From Paenibacillus sp. OVF10 (lineage in GTDB: Bacteria > Bacillota > Bacilli > Paenibacillales > Paenibacillaceae): a stretch of DNA of 64,000 nucleotides. Shown piece by piece: positions 57,704-64,000 of this stretch; position 1 is the stretch's first letter; each line of letters starts with the position of its first letter. A program made the position numbers and the translations under genes. The stretch lies in assembly GCA_022836915.1 (NCBI GenBank), contig CP094668.1, forward strand, positions 5,952,001 through 6,016,000, read 5' to 3'. The notes beneath the pieces were generated by a model. The model made no database searches. It was not told where the DNA came from and saw only the letters and a program-made list of their open reading frames with translations.

Positions 57704-58171
57704 CTATATCCGGATTAATTCATCCAGCGTGTTATTTCCCTGAATACTTGGTGTCATGACAATGGTGATCCGACTGGCTTCTCTGGAGACGATACACGCA
57801 TAATTTCCGGGCTTTAACTGAAACAGAACCCCTTCACACGTCTCATCCGGCTCCAATTCACCCCCAGTGACATCATCCGCCGCTCCCAGATAGATGTGCC
57901 CAGACGGAACTTGCAGATGATACACCTTTTCCCGTTCCGCTGCGTGATCTGGACCTGAATCCTCCCCTACATCCTCCAGGCTCCATTCCACCTCATACAC
58001 TCCATCCGCACCCAGATTCAGGAACAGACAATGACCTGCATTCACCTCAGCCAGCTCATCCACTGGAATGGACCACCAGTCCGAAGTATCCTCGGCACGA
58101 TGTTTTAACGCTGCCAGATCATACAGGCACAATGTTGCCGTATCTGTAAGCATTTGAAATGTTCCTCTCAT
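57704..58171 (-). CDS. Beta-rich hypothetical protein (DUF6386-like), first gene of SUKH cluster
   Basis: 155 residues. MLTDTATLCLYDLAALKHRAEDTSDWWSIPVDELAEVNAGHCLFLNLGADGVYEVEW... VPSGHIYLGAADDVTGGELEPDE...FQLKPGNYACIVSR is a small beta-sandwich-like protein resembling DUF6386. The family name is from memory and should be checked. GAAGGGAC lies upstream. It probably marks the start of the five-gene transcript. Confidence 0.6.
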   Translation of the reverse strand: MRGTFQMLTDTATLCLYDLAALKHRAEDTSDWWSIPVDELAEVNAGHCLFLNLGADGVYEVEWSLEDVGEDSGPDHAAEREKVYHLQVPSGHIYLGAADDVTGGELEPDETCEGVLFQLKPGNYACIVSREASRITIVMTPSIQGNNTLDELIRI

Positions 58172-58359
58172 ATTCACACGTCCCTTCTATCTGATCCAGG
58201 TCTGACCTCAGAAATATATTCAATCATTATATCAAGCCTGATACACGTGTAAAAGGAACCCATGGACCATCTCTGCTTTCGCAACTCTTCATTTCTCGCT
58301 CCAAATGGTCGATATAAGCATAACTGACTTTTTTTGAACCTGATGGAGGAAGCCAAGCC

Positions 58360-58737
58360 ATGTCAATTAACAATAGAAAAGAACCCTTTCGCTACACATT
58401 GAAGGAACCGATTCACTTTGAGATCTATATTCTCAGCATCAACGGTGTTAACGCACCAGCCAAACCCATTCAGGCCGAACTCTGCGATATCAGTCGATCC
58501 GGCTGTCAGCTGTCATTTCCGCTATCCCTTCCTGTAGAGAATAACGATATTCGGATTGGAATGAATATGCTGCTCTTTGAAGACCCTCTATATATGGAAG
58601 GCACTCTCCGCTGGGGTCATGAAAAAAATACCTCATGGCACTATGGAGTTCAACTGGAAATGCAGGATGGAAACCAGGACCGCCTCTCCAGAGAGATGCG
58701 AATGCTTGCAGGACAAGGCAAAATTATCGTGAAATAG
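58360..58737 (+). CDS. PilZ-domain c-di-GMP-binding protein
   Basis: 125 residues. RKEPFRY gives the arginine-rich start and CDISRSGCQLSF the D/NxSxxG motif of PilZ, the two parts that bind c-di-GMP. GTLRWGHEKNTSWHYGVQLEM closes the barrel. It may relay c-di-GMP to motility or matrix functions. It is a single gene, divergent from the SUKH cluster and convergent with the nucleobase permease. Confidence 0.85.
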   Translation: MSINNRKEPFRYTLKEPIHFEIYILSINGVNAPAKPIQAELCDISRSGCQLSFPLSLPVENNDIRIGMNMLLFEDPLYMEGTLRWGHEKNTSWHYGVQLEMQDGNQDRLSREMRMLAGQGKIIVK

Positions 58738-58765
58738 CCATATAGCCTGATAACAAAAACAAAAA

Positions 58766-58792
58766 AACAGCCCAATCAAATTGGACTGTCGC
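58766..58792 (-). terminator. Terminator after nucleobase permease
   Basis: CAGTCCAAT-loop-ATTGGGCTG followed by T7 on the minus strand. Confidence 0.82.
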
Positions 58793-58805
58793 AAGATGAA
58801 ACTCT

Positions 58806-60148
58806 TTATGCCGCTTTACTAACTGTCGCTGGTTGTTCCATTTTGGACCAGTTCACGGTTTTTTCAAGAACGAGTGAGACCAATACCCCAATGACGAGAC
58901 CATTGCTTATGATCGGAATAAGATACATGGGCAAGGTTTGAAAGGCTTCAGCAGGAATATTCATTACAGCAACTCCCGTGAGGACCGGCAACGCTACACG
59001 ATAGATCGTTTTAGAATTAAACGTTGTACCTTCAAGCGTTCTTAGTGCCGTGCCGAACATCTGAAGATAAGCCACAAACAGAACAGCACTGCCAACGCTT
59101 GGTGGTATTTGTGCAAAAAATGCTGTCACAGAAGGTGTAAGACCCATCATACATAACAACCCCGCTCCAATAATAAAGGCAGCACGACGCAGAATGCGAG
59201 TACTCTCCAGGAACCCGATCGATGATGCAAATAAACCAAAGGGCAGCACACCTACACAGGCTGACAACATCGTGAACAGACCCGTTAGCGCATAGGAATG
59301 CCTATACTGACGGCTTGTTGTTTCTGTCCGGTATAGTTTCTCAACTGTACTTAATGTGGTGATCGAATTCGTCATATTTACTAGTCCCACGAAAAATGCA
59401 GTAATGACAATACCGGGTTCCCATCTGGGTTCTCCCCACGGAAACAGTTCGAGACCAGCCGGGGCCTGATTAGGCTGTCCTCCATGTTGTCCAGGAAACA
59501 ATAGACTATAAGCGATCCAGCCTGCCACAATCCCAATCAGGATCGCGTAGTTCCCCAGTTTCCCCTACCCTTTAATTGAATCCATGCCACCAAAAATGCA
59601 ATGACAACGGACAATGCGGCAACAGGCAGATTGAAGCGGCCAAACTCCGTATATCCTATCATACCTTTGAAAAAATTCATGGTTAATTGAATCGTCATTA
59701 GAAACAACATGGCACTCTTCACCATAGGTGTGAACAGCTTTTGCAGCACTTGCGCTGCTCCCAGCCAACCCAGAATCACCATCGTTAGTCCCGCTAACAG
59801 AAAACCTGCAGCCAGTCCACCGCCAATACGCTCCAGACTCATACCGGCCGATGAAGCAGATACCGTCAAACTTAGCGTCAATCCCCACCATAATCCTGAC
59901 GGACCATCCATAATCGCATATCGATGACCGAATACAGCTTGCAGAATACACACTGCTCCGGTAAGTATGAATGCGTGCTGCATCGAGGCAGCTATCGCAT
60001 CCGGGGACAGATGAAAATTATGTCCAATGGATAGCGGCACAACAACAGTATTGGTAAACAGGAAGAAAAACCACTGTATACCTGCCAAAATCAGTGAAGA
60101 TACGTCCTTCATATTCTTTTGTAAAAAATGCTCTTGATGTCTGTTCAT
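58806..60148 (-). CDS. NCS2 nucleobase (xanthine/uracil-type) permease (one frame break)
   Basis: About 448 residues when restored, with 12-14 helices. WFFFLFTNTVVVPLSIG starts the permease, followed by FGHRYAIMDGPSGLWWGLTL, GVLPFGLFASSIGF and ...PPSVGSAVLFVAYLQMFGTALRTL, all in the NCS2/PurR-type layout. It imports a purine or pyrimidine base with a cation. The frame breaks at TTT (forward) 59559-59561; one added base gives KGRGKLGNYAILIGIVAGWIAYSLLFPGQ. The ankyrin gene is 51 bases upstream on the same strand. Confidence 0.85.
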
Positions 60149-60198
60149 TCGTTCGGAATATCCTTTCACTGTTCTGTATCATAAATGTATAAGTCTCT

Positions 60199-60786
60199 TC
60201 AGACTTGGGTTAATAGTCGTTCCATCTCGGCATACCGATGCCGGCTCGCATGTGCAAGTGGTGTAATCCCGTCCCGATCCGCGATCTTTGGATCTGCACC
60301 ATATTGCAAAAGCAAGGCAACAATCTGCTGGTGACGCGGCCCACCATCTCCCAAAATGACCGCTTCCAGCAAGGCTGTCCACCCCAGGTTGTTGATATGA
60401 TTCACATCCACATCACTGCGTGTCAGCAGAAGCTCCACAATGTCCACATGGCCCCGATCCGCTGCTGGGATAAGGGCTGTACCGCCAAAACGATTCGTTA
60501 ACCTCGTATCTGCACCTGCTTCAACGGCCAGTTCGACCATGTCATACATACCCTCAGCACTCGCGTATAACAGCAGGTTGTCCAATCGTGCATCCCGAAG
60601 ATTAATGTCGGCTCCGGCGTCCACTAGCATCCTTGCCGTGTCTATCTTGTTACCGTGCACCGCTGCCATCAGAGGTGTTCGCCCCAATGCATCCCGTTCA
60701 TTCAACCGGCTGCCCTGTTGTGTGATAAATCGAATGACCTCATCAGTATGGCCCGCTAGAGCGGCATCATGTATTGTTCTAACCAC
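60199..60786 (-). CDS. Ankyrin-repeat protein
   Basis: 195 residues made almost entirely of ankyrin repeats: IHDAALAGHTDEVIRFITQQGSRLNERDALGRTPLMAAVHGNKIDTARMLVDAGADINLRD..., ...GGTALIPAADRGHVDIVELLLTRSDVDVNHINNLGWTALLEAV, ...QQIVALLLQYGADPKIADRDGITPLAHASRHRYAEMERLL. About six repeats, a protein-binding scaffold, cytoplasmic. It is co-directional with the permease 51 bases downstream and divergent from the LysR gene, which probably controls the pair. Confidence 0.9.
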   Translation of the reverse strand: MVRTIHDAALAGHTDEVIRFITQQGSRLNERDALGRTPLMAAVHGNKIDTARMLVDAGADINLRDARLDNLLLYASAEGMYDMVELAVEAGADTRLTNRFGGTALIPAADRGHVDIVELLLTRSDVDVNHINNLGWTALLEAVILGDGGPRHQQIVALLLQYGADPKIADRDGITPLAHASRHRYAEMERLLTQV

Positions 60787-60970
60787 GTTGTTTCATCCTC
60801 CAATTCAAGGTCTTTCTCATGCAGTAATATTTATATGGAAACCAAGTCCCGTTAGTCAGGTATGCAAATCTAATGTATGGTAACATAAGATCGTAGTATA
60901 TTAAAAATACATGTTTTGTTGGCTTTCCATACGAATTACATATACATCGCAGGCGAAGGAGAACAACCAC

Positions 60971-61876
60971 TTGGATATCAAACAATGTCGCTATTTCATT
61001 GCCATTGCTGAGGAGAAACAGATTACAGCAGCAGCTCGAAGACTTCACATGGCTCAGCCGCCCTTAAGCCAGCAGCTTAAATTAATGGAAGAAGAGCTTG
61101 GTGTAATTCTATTTGAACGCAAAGGGCGCATGATGGAGCTAACGCAGGCGGGTCGCAGCTTCTATGATTATGCGGTTACCTTGACCAAATATATGGAGGA
61201 AGCTGTAATGGAGATGCAAAGTTTCCGTCACGGCATACGGGGCAAACTCGCCATCGGCATCAATACCATATCGGATCGCCTGATCCCGCAAGCACTGCAA
61301 CAGTTTCGCACCACCCATCCACAGGTTACCTATAAAATTCAGCAAAATGAGTCTGCACAATTATGCCGCCTGCTGGAAGATGGCAAAGTTGAACTCGCCT
61401 GTGTACGCATGCCCGTCCAGACAGAACGCTATGAGGTGCTGCACCTGCCACAGGAGCGACTCTTCTATATTTCTTCGACACCGCTGGAACACCCATCAGA
61501 AATGGAGCTAGGAGCGGAGATGGGGACTTACTTCGAAAAGCTTACAAGCATCCCTCTACTGCTTCCAAGCACAGAAGGACTCGGTATGTTCGAGCTAATT
61601 TTGGACAAGTTCCGGGAGCATCAGGTTACCCCCTCCATCATGGGTGAGTGCTCAGACATTAATATGTTGCTGGAACTGGTCCGACTCGGCTTCGCCAGTT
61701 CCATCGTGCCTCACACGGTACTACAGCTATATCACGAGCACCCATTCCACGTATATCGCATCCAGGATCAGCATTCCACGGTTGGCTCGGCGCTGGTCTG
61801 GCTGCAGAACCGTTATCTGTCCAAGCCTGCACAACACTTTGTGCAACTGGTCCAGGGCATGCTTCCCGTGGTGTAA
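60971..61876 (+). CDS. LysR family transcriptional regulator
   Basis: 301 residues. The N-terminal helix-turn-helix is LDIKQCRYFIAIAEEKQITAAARRLHMAQPPLSQQLKLMEEELGVILFERKGRMMELTQAGRSFYDYA, followed by a LysR effector domain. Related proteins control aromatic-acid or purine genes, but the ligand is unknown. The start is TTG at 60971 with AAGGAG 9 bases upstream. It is divergent from the ankyrin/permease pair with about 184 bases between. Confidence 0.9.
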   Translation: MDIKQCRYFIAIAEEKQITAAARRLHMAQPPLSQQLKLMEEELGVILFERKGRMMELTQAGRSFYDYAVTLTKYMEEAVMEMQSFRHGIRGKLAIGINTISDRLIPQALQQFRTTHPQVTYKIQQNESAQLCRLLEDGKVELACVRMPVQTERYEVLHLPQERLFYISSTPLEHPSEMELGAEMGTYFEKLTSIPLLLPSTEGLGMFELILDKFREHQVTPSIMGECSDINMLLELVRLGFASSIVPHTVLQLYHEHPFHVYRIQDQHSTVGSALVWLQNRYLSKPAQHFVQLVQGMLPVV

Positions 61877-61890
61877 AAGGCTATAAGCAA

Positions 61891-61936
61891 AAAACAGCAG
61901 CTTTACCGGATTACATTCCGGTGAAGCTGCTGTTTC
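61891..61936. terminator. Bidirectional terminator
   Basis: AAAACAGCAGCTTTACCGG / CCGGTGAAGCTGCTGTTT stem between convergent LysR and PTS genes. Confidence 0.88.
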
Positions 61937-61946
61937 ATTTTTAAGG

Positions 61947-63857
61947 TTAAGCTTTAGCAGTGAACAACAAGTCTTTTTCTTTGATCGTCGTGCGACCAGC
62001 AGACTCAATGGACTCATACTGATGCATGTTTGTAATAATGACTGGTGTAATCGTTGTATAACCGGCTTTTTCGATCTGTTCCCGGTCGAACTCCATCAGT
62101 ACATCACCTACAGATACCTTCGCACCTGCTTGAACTTTAGGAGAGAAGAACTGACCTTTCAACTTCACGGTATCAATCCCGATATGAATCAACATCTCTG
62201 CGCCTGTATCACTTACCAGACCAATGGCATGTCCACTCTTCGATAACGAGAACACGGTTCCGTTGATCGGAGAAACCACGCGGCCTTCAGATGGTTGAAT
62301 CGCGAATCCTTTACCCATAATCTCTTCAGAGAACGCAGGGTCTGGCACTTCGCTCAGCGGTTTAACTTCACCTGTGATCGGGCTGAATACTTGCTCATCT
62401 TGTGCTTTTGCTTCTTCAGTTACAGCAGCAGAAGTTGTTGCTGCTGGTGTTGCCGGCTCAGCTGCTGGTGCAGCTACTGGCTCCGATGCAGTTTCTTCTT
62501 GGAAGCCCAAGATATACGTAATGATTGCTGCTGCTACGATGGCAATCAAACCACCAACCAGAGCATAAATCAATGTGCTAATTGCTGGACTGACAAATGC
62601 CGCAATACTCGGCAGACCCGCAAGTCCTGTAATAACATACGATTTAACATTGAAGATCCCCATAAATGCACCTGCGATAGCTCCACCGATAAGTGCTGCA
62701 ATAAACGGTTTTTTGAACTTCATGTTGATACCATACATCGCTGGTTCCGTAATCCCCATAATAGCCGTAAGACCTGTGGAATAGGCAAGGGATTTGGTTT
62801 TGCTATTTCTCGATCTGAGACCTACACCAAATGCTGCACCACCTTGTGCCAAGTTAGCTGCAAACATCAGTGGAATAATAAAGTCGTAACCCAGTGTTGT
62901 CATTGAACCTACAACGATTGGCAGCAACGCATAGTGCATACCTGTAATGATCAGCAGTGACATCGTACCACCAATCAGAATACTTGCGAAGATGGACATA
63001 TTGTCGAACAACCATGAAATACCACCAGACAAACCATTACCAAGAACCGTACCCAGTGGTCCAACAGTCATCAACGTCAGTGGAACCATAATTAACAGGG
63101 TAACTGTTGGAACAATGAGTAACTTAAGTGAAGCATGTACAACACGATCAACGGCTTTTTCTACATATGAAGCAATCCAAACTGCTAGAACAATTGGAAT
63201 AACTGTAGAAGAATACGTTGCCGCTATGACTGTAATCCCCATAAAGGATGAGTTGTGACCATCGGCCAGCAATGCTGTAATGGTCGGGTGCATAATACCC
63301 GCAGCAAGCGCCGCAGCAATATACATATTACTACCCAGCTTACGTGCAGCACTAATCGCCAGAATGATTGGCAGGAAGTAGAATGCACCGTCACCGATTG
63401 CAGACAAAATGATGTAGGTCGAACTGGTATCGGACAACCATCCAACTGCGACAAGGATGGCCACGATCCCTTTGATCATACCTGCACCCGTAATCGCAGG
63501 CAGAATTGGTGTAAACATACCTGAGATGAAGTCGAACAGCGCACTTATTGGATTTCTCTTTTTCTTTTCTCCAGTTGAAGCACCGGATGAGGCATTATCT
63601 GCGGTTGGTGATTTGGACATGTTGCCAACGAGTGCGTTATACACGATAGGCACATCGTTACCAATGATAACCTGGAACTGTCCACCGTTTTCCATCACGC
63701 CCATAACGCCTGGTGTATTTTTCAGCGTCGCTTTGTCCGCTTTTTGGTTGTCATTCAGGTTAAATCTGAGTCTTGTCATACAGTGAGTGACTTGATCGAT
63801 ATTCTCTTCGCCACCAACAAGCTTCAAAATATCCTTGGACAATTGTTGTTTATCCAT
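61947..63857 (-). CDS. PTS beta-glucoside-type EIIBCA
   Basis: 636 residues with the three PTS modules in one chain. EIIB carries the active cysteine (ILKLVGGEENIDQVTHCMTRLRF, C26). EIIC has about 10 helices (FIPLM..., FYFLPIILAISAARKLGSN, ITEPAMYGINMKFKKP). EIIA has the phosphorylated histidine in EMLIHIGIDTVKLKGQ and the regulatory HAIG segment. It imports and phosphorylates a beta-glucoside or sucrose/trehalose-like sugar; no phospho-glycosidase is visible next to it. The leader at 63891-63978 is a RAT/terminator switch. Confidence 0.93.
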   Translation of the reverse strand: MDKQQLSKDILKLVGGEENIDQVTHCMTRLRFNLNDNQKADKATLKNTPGVMGVMENGGQFQVIIGNDVPIVYNALVGNMSKSPTADNASSGASTGEKKKRNPISALFDFISGMFTPILPAITGAGMIKGIVAILVAVGWLSDTSSTYIILSAIGDGAFYFLPIILAISAARKLGSNMYIAAALAAGIMHPTITALLADGHNSSFMGITVIAATYSSTVIPIVLAVWIASYVEKAVDRVVHASLKLLIVPTVTLLIMVPLTLMTVGPLGTVLGNGLSGGISWLFDNMSIFASILIGGTMSLLIITGMHYALLPIVVGSMTTLGYDFIIPLMFAANLAQGGAAFGVGLRSRNSKTKSLAYSTGLTAIMGITEPAMYGINMKFKKPFIAALIGGAIAGAFMGIFNVKSYVITGLAGLPSIAAFVSPAISTLIYALVGGLIAIVAAAIITYILGFQEETASEPVAAPAAEPATPAATTSAAVTEEAKAQDEQVFSPITGEVKPLSEVPDPAFSEEIMGKGFAIQPSEGRVVSPINGTVFSLSKSGHAIGLVSDTGAEMLIHIGIDTVKLKGQFFSPKVQAGAKVSVGDVLMEFDREQIEKAGYTTITPVIITNMHQYESIESAGRTTIKEKDLLFTAKA

Positions 63858-63890
63858 TGTGTTTTGCTCCTTTTATGTGTAATGAAGGTT

Positions 63891-63957
63891 AAAAAAACCT
63901 AAACACTGAATAATGACAAAGCAGAAAAGCTTATCATTATTCAACGTTTAGGTTTTG
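63891..63957 (-). terminator. Conditional leader terminator of EIIBCA gene
   Basis: On the minus strand, AACCTAAACGTTGAATAATG pairs with CATTATTCAGTGTTTAGGTT, followed by TTTTTT. Very stable. The first arm overlaps the RAT. Confidence 0.9.
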
Positions 63958-63978
63958 CCTTTTTAGCAGTAACAATCC
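63950..63978 (-). promoter_or_regulatory. RAT (LicT/BglG-type antiterminator)
   Basis: The minus-strand RNA GGATTGTTACTG-CTAAAAA-GGCAAAACCT matches the ribonucleic antiterminator target. Binding of a sugar-responsive LicT/BglG-type protein would block the terminator at 63891-63957. The regulator gene is not in the window. Confidence 0.92.
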
Positions 63979-64000
63979 CAACTTTATTCAATTGTTTGTT

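Overview
The window looks like a chromosomal segment of a Paenibacillus-type Firmicute. The signs are strong AGGAGG-type ribosome binding sites, several TTG/GTG starts, a Btr-like AraC/siderophore-binding fusion, an exosporium-style collagen protein, an RsbQ homologue, secreted pectate lyase and GH42 genes, BglG/LicT-type antiterminator elements, CcpA cre sites and TGATAAT-N-ATTATCA Fur boxes. I see no rRNA, tRNA, insertion sequence, prophage or CRISPR.

Layout. 1-4.5 kb: a partial leucine-rich protein, a chemoreceptor and an aminotransferase. 4.7-16 kb: iron and copper handling. This holds a Fur-boxed siderophore-binding lipoprotein with a double-length FhuB-type permease, a CueP copper protein, TetR and SDR genes and a collagen-like protein. 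A second Fur-boxed binding protein then sits with a ferredoxin-NADP reductase-like flavoprotein and a Btr-like regulator. 16-24.7 kb: a PTS EIIBC whose EIIB lacks its cysteine, hybrid cluster protein, a Ca2+-type P-ATPase, a VOC protein, an MFS exporter and a DUF2625 protein. 24.7-30.2 kb: a beta-helix lipoprotein, an RsbQ/PAS-GGDEF pair and an MFS-TetR pair. 30.2-38.7 kb: a DUF1593 lipoprotein under a RAT and a cre site, SUKH-like and DUF1697 proteins, Hsp20, an MFS gene next to a Fur-boxed AraC gene, LysR and SDR. 38.9-46.1 kb: secreted proteins, namely a beta-propeller, an SLH-like/carboxylesterase fusion under RAT and cre control, and alkaline phosphatase. 46.2-55.5 kb: GNAT, a second chemoreceptor, pectate lyase, an AraC/GH42 galactosidase pair and an ECF sigma/DUF4179 pair. 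55.7-58.2 kb: five small SUKH/immunity-like genes in a row. 58.4-64 kb: PilZ, a nucleobase permease with an ankyrin protein and a LysR, and a complete EIIBCA PTS behind a canonical RAT.

Two themes run across the window. First, at least three antiterminator RNAs of the LicT/BglG kind lie in 32 kb, and two of them precede genes that are not PTS genes (DUF1593 lipoprotein, SLH-carboxylesterase). Both of those also carry perfect-consensus cre sites, so they look like members of one sugar-responsive regulon. Second, 14 genes are interrupted by what look like single missing bases, most often inside short G/C or A/T runs. Adding one base at each place restores a family-typical protein; Hsp20 alone needs two added bases or one removed. 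This reads as systematic homopolymer under-calling in the assembly rather than gene decay. I therefore annotate these as single coding regions over the full span and flag the break.

The most interesting biology is the rsbQ gene placed 25 bases ahead of a PAS-coiled-coil-GGDEF cyclase instead of the RsbP phosphatase, and the spread of RAT elements to non-PTS genes.
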